Of a stretch of 64,000 nucleotides of DNA, positions 39,894 to 48,647 are shown one piece after another (the first letter of the stretch is position 1; the number at the start of each line of letters is the position of its first letter). A model generated the notes under the pieces. It was not told the origin of the DNA. It saw only the letters and a list, made by a program, of their open reading frames with translations, and made no database searches. Both the position numbers and the translations under genes were made by a program. The stretch comes from Ralstonia pickettii (lineage in GTDB: Bacteria > Pseudomonadota > Gammaproteobacteria > Burkholderiales > Burkholderiaceae): assembly GCF_001699815.1 (NCBI RefSeq), contig NZ_MCGB01000057.1, forward strand, positions 434,001 through 498,000. Reading direction: 5' to 3'.

Positions 39894-40579
39894 GCGGCCT
39901 CCTTGGCGGGTTGGGCGGCGGCGAGCTGGACGACGCGCTTCACAAAAATGCCCGGCGTGACGATGTGCTCTGGGTCCAGCTCGCCTAGCTCCACCGTCTC
40001 GCTGACTTGCGCGATGGTGCACTTGGCCGCCATCGCCATCACCGGCCCGAAGTTGCGCGCGGTCTTGCGATAGACGAGGTTGCCCCAGCGATCAGCGCGC
40101 AGGGCCTTGATGAGAGCGTAGTCGGCAGTCAGCGGCAGCTCGAACACGTAGGGCTTGCCGTCGATGATGCGCGTTTCCTTGCCTTCGGCCAATTGCGTAC
40201 CGTAGGCGGTCGGGCAGAAAAAACCGCCAATGCCGGCACCTGCGGCGCGGATGCGCTCGGCCAGGTTGCCTTGCGGCACCAGTTCCAGTTCGATCTCGCC
40301 GGCACGGTAGAGCGCATCGAACACATACGAATCGGCCTGGCGCGGGAACGAGCAGACGATCTTGCGTACGCGGCGCGCCTTGAGCAGTGCGGCCAGGCCC
40401 GTCTCGCCATTGCCGGCGTTGTTATTGATGATGGTCAGCTCACGCGCGCCATGCGCGATCAGCCCGTCGATGAGTTCCGAGGGCATGCCGGCGGTACCGA
40501 ACCCGCCGATCATGATGGTGGCACCGTCCGGGATATCGGCCAGGGCGGCCTCCACAGACGGACAAAGCTTGTTGATCAC
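39890..40579 (-). CDS. pcaI: 3-oxoadipate CoA-transferase, alpha subunit
   Basis: A 229-residue subunit A of the CoA-transferase, with GATIMIGGFGTAGMPSELI near residue 20 and NNNAGNGETGLAALL. The start is probably GTG at 40579: GGAG lies 7 nt upstream and the product begins MINKLCPS, as in other PcaI proteins. The in-frame ATG at 40585 is only 1 nt from the GGAG, too close. It heads the ten-gene pca-liv block, facing pcaR across a region with tandem operators. Confidence 0.93.
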   Translation of the reverse strand: MINKLCPSVEAALADIPDGATIMIGGFGTAGMPSELIDGLIAHGARELTIINNNAGNGETGLAALLKARRVRKIVCSFPRQADSYVFDALYRAGEIELELVPQGNLAERIRAAGAGIGGFFCPTAYGTQLAEGKETRIIDGKPYVFELPLTADYALIKALRADRWGNLVYRKTARNFGPVMAMAAKCTIAQVSETVELGELDPEHIVTPGIFVKRVVQLAAAQPAKEAA

Positions 40580-40748
40580 GTGCATTCTCCGGCAAGGGCG
40601 CCGCACATTCTCGATGGCTGGCGCGGGTCGGAGCATCGCGAGGGGCCGGACATGGCCGAGCCGCAACCGAGCGGCCTGCGAGTCTCCTGTTGAGGATTGG
40701 ATCGACACAGGCCTTTGCTGTCCGGCCCACGTTTGCTTTCGCTCATTT

Positions 40749-40782
40749 GTTCGTTATACGAACCTACGTTCGATCCGAGAAC
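40749..40782. promoter_or_regulatory. tandem GTTC-N7-GAAC operators between pcaI and pcaR
   Basis: Two perfect copies of GTTC-N7-GAAC lie at 40749-40763 and 40768-40782, centres 19 bp apart (about two helical turns, same face of DNA). The first contains a minus-strand TATAAC that could be a -10. Matches the dyads upstream of the ABC binding-protein gene. IclR-family pca regulators of other bacteria bind repeated short dyads, so PcaR is the likely binder (inference). Confidence 0.7.
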
Positions 40783-40912
40783 TAATCTACGCCTCCCGTC
40801 CAGAGCGTGTCAAGGCGTACGCATCCCGATCAACTGTTCGAGTGGCGAAATCGAGGCAATGTCAGTAGTCTTGAGGCCACTGCACCGCTTTTGCCTTCTT
40901 TGCCTTCTTTGC

Positions 40913-41704
40913 ATGTCTGCTGCCGAACTGCCCACCGAAAAACCCAGCGATTCCTACGTCCAGTCCTTTGCACGAGGGCTGTCGGTCATCCGCGCGTTCA
41001 ATGCCGAGCGCCGGGAGCAAACGCTTTCTGAAGTGGCCGAGGCGACGGGCCTGACCCGCGCCGGCGCCCGCCGCATCCTTCTCACGCTGGTCAGCCTGGG
41101 CTATGTCACCTTTGAAGGCCGCCTCTTCCGCCTCACGCCCAAGATCCTCGACCTCGGGTTCGCCTACCTCACCTCGATGCCGTTCTGGAACCTCGCCGAG
41201 CCGGTGATGGAAGAGCTCGTCCAGACGGTGCACGAAAGTTGCTCTGCCTCGGTACTGGATGGGACGGAAATCGTCTACGTCCTGCGTGTGCCCACGCAGA
41301 AGATCATCGCGCTGAACCTGTCGGTCGGCAGCCGCCTGCCGGCGTTCTGCACGTCGATGGGCCGCGTGCTGCTGTCGGGTCTGCCCGAGGATCGGCTGGA
41401 CATTGCGCTGCGCGAGTCGGACCGCCGCGCACGCACGCAGCGCACCATTACAGACGTCGACGCATTGAAAGAAGTCATTGCCGGCGTGCGCCAACAGGGT
41501 TGGGCGCTGGTCGACCAGGAGCTTGAGGAAGGGCTGATTTCGCTGTCGGCACCGATCCGCAATCGGGCGGGCGACGTCATCGCTGCCATGAACATCAGCG
41601 GCCAGGCCAACCGAACTTCCGGCAAACAGATGACGAAGCAGTTTCTCGGTCCGCTGCAGCAGGCTGCCGAGCGCATTTCGGCCATGGTGCGCGTACGGAC
41701 CTGA
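40913..41704 (+). CDS. pcaR: IclR-family regulator of the pca genes
   Basis: A 263-residue IclR-type regulator: helix-turn-helix at about 25-60 (EQTLSEVAEATGLTRAGARRILLTL, LGYVTFEGRLFRL) and a C-terminal effector domain (VSASVLDGTEIVYVLRVP-type, GSRLPAFCTSMGRVLLSGLP). Full PcaR-like motifs and the divergent location from pcaI support control by 3-oxoadipate, the usual PcaR effector. The start MSAAELPTEKPS is the likely one; an ATG at 40859 would add 18 hydrophobic, Cys/Leu-rich residues encoded partly by a TTGCCTTCTT tandem repeat. Neither start has an ideal ribosome binding site. Confidence 0.88.
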   Translation: MSAAELPTEKPSDSYVQSFARGLSVIRAFNAERREQTLSEVAEATGLTRAGARRILLTLVSLGYVTFEGRLFRLTPKILDLGFAYLTSMPFWNLAEPVMEELVQTVHESCSASVLDGTEIVYVLRVPTQKIIALNLSVGSRLPAFCTSMGRVLLSGLPEDRLDIALRESDRRARTQRTITDVDALKEVIAGVRQQGWALVDQELEEGLISLSAPIRNRAGDVIAAMNISGQANRTSGKQMTKQFLGPLQQAAERISAMVRVRT

Positions 41705-41793
41705 GCTGAGTTAAAAGAGCCAGCGTCAGTGCGCTGCGCGCCTCGCATCCCGACAGTTTTTTCAATAAAATTGTGGCTCCGTGGGCAAAGAGG

Positions 41794-42372
41794 ATGTCTG
41801 TGACTCAACACACCGCCATTCACACCGGTCTGGATGTGAAAGGCCGCCATCGCCGGGCGCGTGCTTCTTGCGTCCTGGCGCTTGCCCTGCCGTTGCTGTC
41901 CAGCCTTGCATGGGCCCAATCGACGCCGCTGGCGACAGCCATGCAGGAACTGACGCCACTGGCCCGCATGCTGGTGGGCGCCGCGACGGGTCGCAGCACG
42001 GCCGCTGCCGGCGTACCGGCCCTCACGGGCCCTGCCCGCAATGCAGACCGCGCCCTCGCCCAGGCCTGCGCCGAGATCAACCGCTTCACCCCCGTCCCGC
42101 TCGACCGAGAGACCGCGCTGGCGCAATGCTCGCTGGCGCAGAAGAAGAACCTCGTCTTCGTCATCACGCTGACCAACTACGCGGCGCACTCGGCCGCATC
42201 GCAGGGCTTTCGGCTGAATTTCGTTCCGATCCTGCAGAAGAACATCTGCAACAACGGCGACGTGCGCATCCTCACGCGCCTCGGCCTGAGCCTGGTCTAC
42301 CGCTATCGCGGCAACGACCACGAGACCGTGGGCGACGTGCCGATCAACGAATCGATCTGCGGCGCGCTCTAA
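41794..42372 (+). CDS. secreted protein of unknown function
   Basis: A 192-residue exported protein. After a basic N-terminus (KGRHRRARA) comes a hydrophobic core SCVLALALPLLSSLAWA with cleavage before QSTPL near residue 42. The mature domain holds three cysteines (ACAEIN, AQCSLAQ, NICNNG, plus ESICGAL at the end), suggesting disulfides, and a conserved-looking segment KKNLVFVITLTNYAAHSA. I do not recognise the family with confidence. AAAGAGG abuts the ATG, so the true start may be the GTG at 41800. No obvious link to pcaR upstream or the transporter downstream. Confidence 0.6.
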   Translation: MSVTQHTAIHTGLDVKGRHRRARASCVLALALPLLSSLAWAQSTPLATAMQELTPLARMLVGAATGRSTAAAGVPALTGPARNADRALAQACAEINRFTPVPLDRETALAQCSLAQKKNLVFVITLTNYAAHSAASQGFRLNFVPILQKNICNNGDVRILTRLGLSLVYRYRGNDHETVGDVPINESICGAL

Positions 42373-42728
42373 GCCCACGTTCTGCCCCGGGAATCCCCTG
42401 ATGGAGTGCAGTCGGCTGCCATGTCATTAATGACAGACGAAGTCTCATTTCACGCAACGTCTGCCGGGCTCCTGCCTTGCTGCGCCAGCCTAACCGGGCT
42501 GCACGCGCGCAACCCGGCAACCCCAACATCCCGCCTGTGCACCGCACTCCCGCCCTGCTTGTTATCCGCCATCTGTGCCGCGTCGGCATGGACTATAGTT
42601 GGGCGTTTCGCTCGGCGTCATATGGTTATCCGAAGTCCGCGCATGCAAACGGCGCATACGCCGGTATGCTCGCGGGCGATTCCGATTCGCACACTGTTCA
42701 CCACCCAAGTCGTCAAGGAGGAAATCCG
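42373..42728. other. leader region of the polar amino-acid transporter operon
   Basis: 356 bp without a supported gene. TATAGT at 42594-42599 on the plus strand is a fair -10 hexamer, but the -35 position is poor. The region ends in a strong ribosome binding site AAGGAGG (42715-42721) for the binding-protein gene. No riboswitch or RNA gene was recognised. Confidence 0.4.
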
Positions 42729-43574
42729 ATGAAAACAAGCCGACGTCTGACGCAATTTGCAGGGGCCGCCATCCTGGCCGCAGCAACCCTGGCCGCCACC
42801 ACCGCGCACGCTGATCAAGTTTCCGACATCAAGAAGAAGGGCGAACTTGTCTGCGGCGTGCTCGGCACCGACGAGCCGTTCAGCTTCCTGAAGGACCCGA
42901 TGAGCCGCGAGATCGTCGGCTATGACGTCGACATGTGCGACGCCATCGCCAAGAGCCTGGGCGTCAAGCCCGTGCTCAAGCAACTGGCCGTGGCGGCGCG
43001 CCTGCCCGAACTGCAGCAAGGCCGCGTGGACCTGCTGGCCGCCTCGCTCACGCACAACAAGGAGCGCGAGGCGCAGATCGACTTCTCGGTGTCGACGTTC
43101 ATCACCGGCCAGAAAGCCATGGTGAAGAAGAGCAGCGGCATCACGTCGCTCGCCCAGCTTGATGGCAAGAAGCTCCTGACGGTCAAGGGTTCGACCATGG
43201 AAGCCAACATTGCCAAGACCATCAAGAACGCCGACGTTGTCTCGTTCGACAACAGCCCGCAGGCACTGCTGGCCCTGCAGCAAGGCAAGGGCGTCGCGTA
43301 CGTGAACGACGAAACCACCCTGATCGGCAACATGGCCAAGATGGGCCCGGCAGCCAAGGATTACGCGCTGCTGCCGCAAAACCTGTCGACCGAACACCTG
43401 GCGCTGGGCATCCGCAAGGGTGAGCCGGCCTTCAAGAAGCAGGTTGATGACGTGCTGCTCGGCATGGAAAAGAGCGGCGAGGCGCAAAAGCTGTTCGACA
43501 AGTGGTTTGGCCCGAACACCAAGATGGCCTTCCCGCAGCGCACCTTCAAGATTTCTACCGACAAGATCGATTAA
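42729..43574 (+). CDS. polar amino-acid ABC transporter binding protein
   Basis: A 281-residue SBP_bac_3 periplasmic receptor. Signal peptide FAGAAILAAATLAATTAHA, cleaved before DQVSDIKKKGELVCGVLGTDEPF. Ligand-fold segments GYDVDMCDAIAKSLG and GRVDLLAASLTHNKERE are typical of glutamate/aspartate/glutamine receptors. Strong AAGGAGG upstream. First of a four-gene operon with two permeases and an ATPase; a 9-bp-stem hairpin lies between it and the permease genes, which would favour a molar excess of receptor. Confidence 0.9.
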   Translation: MKTSRRLTQFAGAAILAAATLAATTAHADQVSDIKKKGELVCGVLGTDEPFSFLKDPMSREIVGYDVDMCDAIAKSLGVKPVLKQLAVAARLPELQQGRVDLLAASLTHNKEREAQIDFSVSTFITGQKAMVKKSSGITSLAQLDGKKLLTVKGSTMEANIAKTIKNADVVSFDNSPQALLALQQGKGVAYVNDETTLIGNMAKMGPAAKDYALLPQNLSTEHLALGIRKGEPAFKKQVDDVLLGMEKSGEAQKLFDKWFGPNTKMAFPQRTFKISTDKID

Positions 43575-43589
43575 TCGTTAAAGGTCGGG

Positions 43590-43613
43590 CCGCCCAGACA
43601 CCGTTCTGGGCGG
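43590..43613 (+). other. intercistronic hairpin between binding protein and permease genes
   Basis: CCGCCCAGA-caccgt-TCTGGGCGG, a perfect 9-bp stem with a 6-nt loop and no U-tract. In other ABC operons such hairpins stabilise the upstream mRNA and lower permease expression; the same role is inferred here. Confidence 0.7.
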
Positions 43614-43622
43614 TGAATCTCC

Positions 43623-44318
43623 ATGCCCCATTTTGATTTGTCGATGCTGCTCTCGGGGCAGTATCACCAGTGGCTCGTCAGCGGTTTCTTCCTGTCGATC
43701 AAGCTCTCCGTACTGGCCTTCGTGTTGGCGCTGCCGCTTGCCATCACGGTCGCGCTGCTGCGCCTGGCGCCGGTCGCGCTGCTGCGCAGCATCGGCCAGA
43801 CCTATGTCGAAGCCATCCGCAACGTGCCGCTGCTTGCCCACATGCTGTTCTGGTATTTCGGCGCGCCGCAGATCCTGCCGGAGTTCATCCGGGACTGGCT
43901 CTACAGCATGAACTACGAGGCCGCGAGCGCCGTCATTGCGCTCGTGCTCTACACGGCCGCTTACATGGCGGAAGACATCCGCAGCGGCATCCGCTCGATT
44001 CCGAAGGAACAGCTTGAGGCCAGCCGCGCGCTCGGGCTCTCGTTCCTGCAGGCCATGCGGCTGGTGGTGCTGCCGCAATCGCTGCGCGTGACCGTCCCGC
44101 CGCTGGTCAGCCAAACGTTGAACCTGTGGAAGAACTCCAGCATCGCCATGGTGATCGGCGTGGCCGAATTGATGTACCAGGCGCAGCAGGTCGAGTCCGC
44201 CACCTTTCGCGGCTTTGAGGCGTTTGCGTTTGCCACCGCGGCCTATCTGACCATCTCGATCGCGATCACGGTGTTCTCCGCCTGGTATCAGCATCGCTAC
44301 CCTGTCCGAACGCTGTAG
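43623..44318 (+). CDS. polar amino-acid ABC transporter permease 1 (GltJ type)
   Basis: A 231-residue inner-membrane permease of the HisM/GltJ class with about five helices. The EAA loop [20 protein letters not shown] (about 136-155), which contacts the ATPase, is intact, as is the N-terminal [20 protein letters not shown] segment. The second permease starts 2 bp after its stop. Confidence 0.9.
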   Translation: MPHFDLSMLLSGQYHQWLVSGFFLSIKLSVLAFVLALPLAITVALLRLAPVALLRSIGQTYVEAIRNVPLLAHMLFWYFGAPQILPEFIRDWLYSMNYEAASAVIALVLYTAAYMAEDIRSGIRSIPKEQLEASRALGLSFLQAMRLVVLPQSLRVTVPPLVSQTLNLWKNSSIAMVIGVAELMYQAQQVESATFRGFEAFAFATAAYLTISIAITVFSAWYQHRYPVRTL

Positions 44319-44320
44319 CC

Positions 44321-45013
44321 ATGCTCGATCTCATCCAAACCTACGGTATCTATTACCTGATCGGCCAGTACCCGAATGGGCCGCTGGGCGGTCTGGCGCT
44401 GACATTCCTGCTGGCGTCCGCCGGCCTTGTGCTCGCGCTGCCGGCGGGCATCATCCTTGGCCTGTGCCGCGTCAGCCCGATTGCCGCGCTGCGCTGGCCG
44501 GCCACGGCGCTCGTCTACGTGGTCCGCGGTACGCCGCTGCTGATGGTGATCTTCTGGGCGTATTTCCTGCTGCCCTCCGTTACTGGCCAGCGCACGGACC
44601 AGTTCAGCACCATGTTGACCGCGCTGGTGATTTTCGACGGCGCGTATCTGGCGGAGATCGTGCGTGCGGGCATCCAGGGGTTACCGCGCGGGCAGATGGA
44701 AAGTGCCCGCTCGCTCGGCCTGTCGTACATGCAGGCGATGCGCCGCGTGATCCTGCCGCAGGCGCTGCGCAACATGCTGCCTTCGCTGGTCAATCAGCTC
44801 GTGTCGACCATCAAGGAAACCTCGCTGGGTTACATCATCAGCCTGCCCGAGGTGTCGTTCGTGGCCGGGCAGATCAGCACCGCCGTGATGGTCAAGTCTG
44901 CCGAGGTGTACGGCCTGCTCGGCATCAGCTACTTCATCATGTGCTTCAGCCTGACGCGCGTGGCGTTTTACCTGGAGCGCCGCCTTGCCGCGCGTGCCCC
45001 GTCCAAACCATGA
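44321..45013 (+). CDS. polar amino-acid ABC transporter permease 2 (GltK type)
   Basis: A 230-residue partner permease with the EAA loop [20 protein letters not shown] and a hydrophobic N-terminal segment [20 protein letters not shown]. It overlaps the ATPase gene by 4 bp. The pair forms the heterodimeric channel. Confidence 0.9.
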   Translation: MLDLIQTYGIYYLIGQYPNGPLGGLALTFLLASAGLVLALPAGIILGLCRVSPIAALRWPATALVYVVRGTPLLMVIFWAYFLLPSVTGQRTDQFSTMLTALVIFDGAYLAEIVRAGIQGLPRGQMESARSLGLSYMQAMRRVILPQALRNMLPSLVNQLVSTIKETSLGYIISLPEVSFVAGQISTAVMVKSAEVYGLLGISYFIMCFSLTRVAFYLERRLAARAPSKP

Positions 45014-45759
45014 ACATGATCACGATCGAACACGTCGACAAGTGGTACGGCGATTACCACGCGCTGGTCGACATCAACGAAACCGTTGCCAAGGGCGAAG
45101 TGGTGGTGGTGTGCGGGCCGTCGGGCTCGGGCAAGTCAACGCTCATCCGCACGCTGAACCGGCTCGAAGCCATTCAGAAAGGCCGCATCGTTGTGAACGG
45201 ACACGAGGTGCATGCGCCGGGCGTGGACGTCAACGTACTGCGCAGCGGCATCGGCTTCGTCTTCCAGCAGTTCAACCTGTTCCCGCACCTGACCGTCCTG
45301 CAGAACTGCACGCTGGCGCCGGTGCAGCTCAAGCGCATGCTGCCGCAGGAAGCGAAGGACTTTGCGATGAGCCTGCTCGAACGCGTGGGCCTGCCGCACA
45401 AGGCTGGCGCCTACCCTGGCGAGCTGTCGGGCGGGCAGCAGCAGCGCGTGGCCATCGCGCGCGCCCTGGCCATGAAGCCGCCCGTGATGCTGTTCGACGA
45501 GCCGACCTCCGCGCTGGACCCGGAGATGGTGAACGAGGTGCTGCTGGTCATGAAGGACCTCGCCCGTGACGGCATGACCATGGTGTGCGTCACGCACGAA
45601 ATGGGTTTCGCCCGCGAGGTGGCCGACCGCGTCCTGTTCATGGACCAGGGACAGGTGCTGGAACGCGCCACGCCCGAAGATTTCTTCCAGCGCCCGCAGC
45701 ACCCGCGTGCGCAGCGCTTCCTGGCCGACATCCGCTCGCCGTGGAGCGAACCCGCCTGA
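45010..45759 (+). CDS. polar amino-acid ABC transporter ATPase (GltL/GlnQ type)
   Basis: A 249-residue ATPase: Walker [10 protein letters not shown] (36-44), Q-loop [15 protein letters not shown], signature LSGGQQQR, Walker [15 protein letters not shown] and switch histidine VTHEMGFA. Very close to GlnQ/GltL. The start is the first ATG at 45010, overlapping the permease stop; an in-frame ATG follows two codons later. Ends the operon ahead of a strong bidirectional terminator. Confidence 0.93.
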   Translation: MNMITIEHVDKWYGDYHALVDINETVAKGEVVVVCGPSGSGKSTLIRTLNRLEAIQKGRIVVNGHEVHAPGVDVNVLRSGIGFVFQQFNLFPHLTVLQNCTLAPVQLKRMLPQEAKDFAMSLLERVGLPHKAGAYPGELSGGQQQRVAIARALAMKPPVMLFDEPTSALDPEMVNEVLLVMKDLARDGMTMVCVTHEMGFAREVADRVLFMDQGQVLERATPEDFFQRPQHPRAQRFLADIRSPWSEPA

Positions 45760-45781
45760 ACCTTCAGGCAGCAGGCAAAAA

Positions 45782-45812
45782 AAACGGGGGATTCAGTCCC
45801 CCGTTTGTTTTT
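45782..45812. terminator. bidirectional terminator between the transporter operon and the orphan binding protein
   Basis: AAACGGGGGA-ttcag-TCCCCCGTTT, a 10-bp stem with A-run on the left and T-run on the right, serving both convergent units. Confidence 0.92.
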
Positions 45813-45831
45813 TGATGCGCGGCGACGCGGC

Positions 45832-46755
45832 TTACTGAATGGCCTTGTCGTTCGGGTGCGCGTACAAGTCCTTCATGCCGGCCGTCATCGGGTAGTTCAG
45901 GTTCAGGCCCTTCGGCGGAATCGGCGACAGGAACCACTTCTTGTACAAGTCGTTCGCCTTGCCCGATTTCATCAGATCGGCAATCACGTCGTCGGCCACT
46001 TTCTTGAACGCCGGATCGTCCTTGCGCATCATGCAGGCGTAGGTTTCGGTCTGCAGCGGCGTGCCGGTGACCACCCAGTCGGCCTGGTTCTTGGCCTTGG
46101 TGCGCTCGCCGTACAGCAGCGGTTCGTCCATCACGAACGCCACGGCGCGGCCCGATTCCAGCGTCAGGAACGCCTGGCCGTGATCCTTGGCGAGGATCAG
46201 ATTCATCTTGTCGGCGTCCTTGGCTTCGCCGTTCATCTTCTGCAGGATGCGGTCTTCGGTGGTGCCGGCGGTGGTCACCACGGTCTTGCCCTTCAGGTCG
46301 GGAAAGTCCTTGATGCCCGAGTCCTTCTTCACCAGCATCAGCATGCCGTAAATGAAGATGTTGTTCGAGAACGCGACCTGTTTCTGACGCTCGAGGTTGT
46401 TGGTGGTCGAGCCGCATTCGAAGTCGATCGTGCCGTTCTGCAGCAGCGAGATGCGGTTCTGCGACGTGATCGGCGTGAGCTTGACCTGCAGCTTCTTGCC
46501 CACCGCCTTTTCCACGCCGGCGACGATCATGTTGGAGATCTCTTGCGAATAGCCGGTGATGGTGTTCGCGTCAGCCTGGTACGAGAACGGAATCGACGAC
46601 TCGCGATAGCCCACCGAGATCACGCCCGATTGCTTGATCTTGGCCAGCGTGTCGTTCGACTCCGCCTGCGCGCCCGTCGACAGCATTGCCAGCGCACCGG
46701 CCGCAGCCAGCGTCAGGCCACACAGAATACGTTTGGTCGAATGCAAGGTCTTCAT
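45832..46755 (-). CDS. gltI: glutamate/aspartate-type ABC binding protein without adjacent permease
   Basis: A 307-residue SBP_bac_3 receptor of the GltI subtype: signal LTLAAAGALAMLSTGAQA, then TLAKIKQSGVISVGYRESSIPFSY, ISLLQNGTIDFECGSTTNNLERQK and the ending IPPKGLNLNYPMTAGMKDL typical of GltI. AGGAGGGG precedes the ATG at 46755. It converges with the complete ABC operon but has no permease or ATPase of its own here, so it either uses a distant GltJKL or lends its ligands to the neighbouring importer. Gene symbol is by family resemblance. Confidence 0.88.
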   Translation of the reverse strand: MKTLHSTKRILCGLTLAAAGALAMLSTGAQAESNDTLAKIKQSGVISVGYRESSIPFSYQADANTITGYSQEISNMIVAGVEKAVGKKLQVKLTPITSQNRISLLQNGTIDFECGSTTNNLERQKQVAFSNNIFIYGMLMLVKKDSGIKDFPDLKGKTVVTTAGTTEDRILQKMNGEAKDADKMNLILAKDHGQAFLTLESGRAVAFVMDEPLLYGERTKAKNQADWVVTGTPLQTETYACMMRKDDPAFKKVADDVIADLMKSGKANDLYKKWFLSPIPPKGLNLNYPMTAGMKDLYAHPNDKAIQ

Positions 46756-46867
46756 GCTTCCCCTCCTATGGGTGTGTTCGCTCCAGACTACTTTGGTTAC
46801 CAATCGGCGCGGGCCGGATACCCATCATCGGACCTGCGCGCTCGGTCTCTTGATTCTCGTTCTTGTG

Positions 46868-48136
46868 TCACGCGGCCAGCGCATAGGGCACTGGGGAAAT
46901 CGCGGGCTTGCGGCCGGCAATCAGATCGGCCAGCAAGCCCGCACTGCCCAGCGCTAGCGTAAAGCCCAGCGCACCATGGCCCACGTTCAGCCACAACCCT
47001 TGCACCGGCGACGCCCCCACCACGGGCACGCCCGTTGGCGTTGCAGGCCGCATGCCAGCCCACGGCGCCGCATCGGCACCCGCGTCATTGGCGCGCATGG
47101 CGCCCGGAAACAGCGCGCGGGTTTCGTCATACAACGTCTGGGCGCGGCGCGTATCCAGCGCCGTTGACCAGCCCACCAGATCCGCCATGCCCGCCACACG
47201 CAGCGTCTGCCCAATGCGGGCATAGACGATCTTGCGCGCCGCATCCGTCACGCTGATCAACGGGGCAACATCGCCCTCCTCCAGCGGCAGGCTGATGCTG
47301 TAACCCTTGAGCGGATACAGCCCCGGGTCGATGCGCAATGGGCTGAGCAGCCTGGCGCTCGTCACGCCCGCTGCCATCACCACCGCATCGGCGGCAACCT
47401 GCTCGCCATCTGCCAGATGGAGACCGCGCACGCGGCGGCCTTCGGTCCACAACGCATCTACGCCGGTATTGAAACGCAGCGTCACGTTTGGCATCGCGCG
47501 CAACCGGTTGAACAGGCCGACGCAGAGTTGGTGACAATCGGCCACGTCTTCGTCGGGCGTGTAGATGGCGCCCACGATCTGGTCACGCGCGCCGGCAAGC
47601 GCGGGCTCGTGGGCCACCGTTTCGTCGGCGGACAATGCATGCTGCTCGCAGCCGAGCGTCGCCTGATAGCCGACCTGCGCGCGGGCCGATTCAAACGCCG
47701 CAGCCTCGCGATGCACCACCAGCTTGCCGCGGCGCGCAAAGCTGAACGCCAGATCCGGCGACGCCTCCCGCAACGCTTCCATGCGTGCGCGGCTGTAGAA
47801 CGACAGCGCAAGCAGCTCGCGCGTGGTGCGGTCGGCACGGTCACGATTGCAGGCCGCGATGAAGCGCAGCCCCCAGCGCAGCAACGCCGGGTCCAGCGAT
47901 GGCTTCAGCCGCAGCGGCGAATCGCGACGCAACAGCCAGCCCGGCACATGCGAAAGCACGCCGGGGCCGGCCAGCGGCGCCACATAGCTGTAGCTCAACT
48001 GGCCGCCGTTGGCATAACTGGTGCCCTCGCCCGGGCCCGGATGGCGCTCGACCAGGGTGACCTGATGGCCTTCCTGAGCCAGCGCATGGGCCGTGCTGAT
48101 GCCGATGATGCCGGCGCCGACTACTGCGATTTGCAT
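46868..48136 (-). CDS. dadA: D-amino-acid dehydrogenase, small subunit-like
   Basis: A 422-residue FAD enzyme of the DadA/DAO family, oxidising D-amino acids to 2-oxo acids and feeding electrons to the respiratory chain. The FAD motif VVGAGIIGISTAHALAQ is at 4-20, TSYANGGQLSYSYV is the DadA-specific block, and the C-terminal GLWLNVGHGALGFTLALGSA closes the FAD site. Neighbouring amino-acid uptake genes fit a role in amino-acid catabolism. No racemase gene (dadX) is adjacent. No clear Shine-Dalgarno is visible. Confidence 0.88.
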   Translation of the reverse strand: MQIAVVGAGIIGISTAHALAQEGHQVTLVERHPGPGEGTSYANGGQLSYSYVAPLAGPGVLSHVPGWLLRRDSPLRLKPSLDPALLRWGLRFIAACNRDRADRTTRELLALSFYSRARMEALREASPDLAFSFARRGKLVVHREAAAFESARAQVGYQATLGCEQHALSADETVAHEPALAGARDQIVGAIYTPDEDVADCHQLCVGLFNRLRAMPNVTLRFNTGVDALWTEGRRVRGLHLADGEQVAADAVVMAAGVTSARLLSPLRIDPGLYPLKGYSISLPLEEGDVAPLISVTDAARKIVYARIGQTLRVAGMADLVGWSTALDTRRAQTLYDETRALFPGAMRANDAGADAAPWAGMRPATPTGVPVVGASPVQGLWLNVGHGALGFTLALGSAGLLADLIAGRKPAISPVPYALAA

Positions 48137-48289
48137 GAAGAAGCTGCGTATTTTGGAATGTCGTTGCAGCTTAAGGAGCCCGGCGGGGGTTGGGCAAATG
48201 CGGAGTTGTTGGGAGGGATGTTGTGGAGCTATGGGCTTTTTTGGACTGGGTGGTCCATCCCCTGTTTCATCCCCTGCCGGGGCTGACTC

Positions 48290-48315
48290 ACTTTCTTTGT
48301 CTTGCCAAAGAAAGT
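48290..48315. repeat. perfect 10-bp-arm inverted repeat upstream of dadA
   Basis: ACTTTCTTTG-tcttgc-CAAAGAAAGT. Similar CTTTCTTTG/CAAAGAAAG hairpins are scattered between genes in many beta- and gammaproteobacteria, so this looks like a dispersed intergenic repeat (family recall, not searched). Confidence 0.65.
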
Positions 48316-48540
48316 CAGCTCAGAGCTCCAACCGTCGGGTAAAAAGCTCGGGACGGCGAGCTTAGAGCTCCGACCGTCGAGATCGGAGCTAGAAATCTTC
48401 GAGCAAAAAGCGCCGAGTGCCGAGCTTGAACCCTCACCCGTGGAGCAGGAAACCCCGGGCGCCGGCCTCCAAGCCCCGATGACTGGGCAAAAAGCGTCAT
48501 GGTGTTGCCGCAAAAAGCAGCAGTCGCCAAGCAAAAAGCC
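48316..48540. repeat. degenerate direct-repeat region with five AAAAAGC motifs
   Basis: GAGCTCCAACCGTCG at 48323 recurs as GAGCTCCGACCGTCG at 48365 (42 bp on) and GAGCTTGAACCCTCA at 48422 (57 bp on). AAAAAGC occurs near 48341, 48405, 48489, 48512 and 48534. A plus-strand frame through it (48302-48661) repeats S-E-L-Q-P-S-like units but has no ribosome binding site and a TTG start, so I treat it as non-coding. On the minus strand the motifs read GCTTTTT, like terminator tails behind pelG. Confidence 0.6.
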
Positions 48541-48576
48541 TCACGGCTGGCGCTTGGAGCGCGGTGCGCGAGGCTT
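48533..48576 (-). terminator. probable terminator of the pel operon
   Basis: On the minus strand AAGCCTC pairs with GAGGCTT across about 27 nt that contain an inner GCGCTCCAAGCGC hairpin, followed by TTTTT. It lies about 70 bp downstream of the pelG stop codon. Confidence 0.55.
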
Positions 48577-48647
48577 GAAGGGTCATGAACGGGGGTTGAT
48601 GCGTCGCTGGCGTGGTTCCGAACGGCGACTGAGGCTATCGGCCAGCC

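Noticed and set aside
48341-48540. Five AAAAAGC motifs considered as a CRISPR-like array
   Set aside because: The shared unit is only 7 bp, spacing is irregular, and no cas genes are present.
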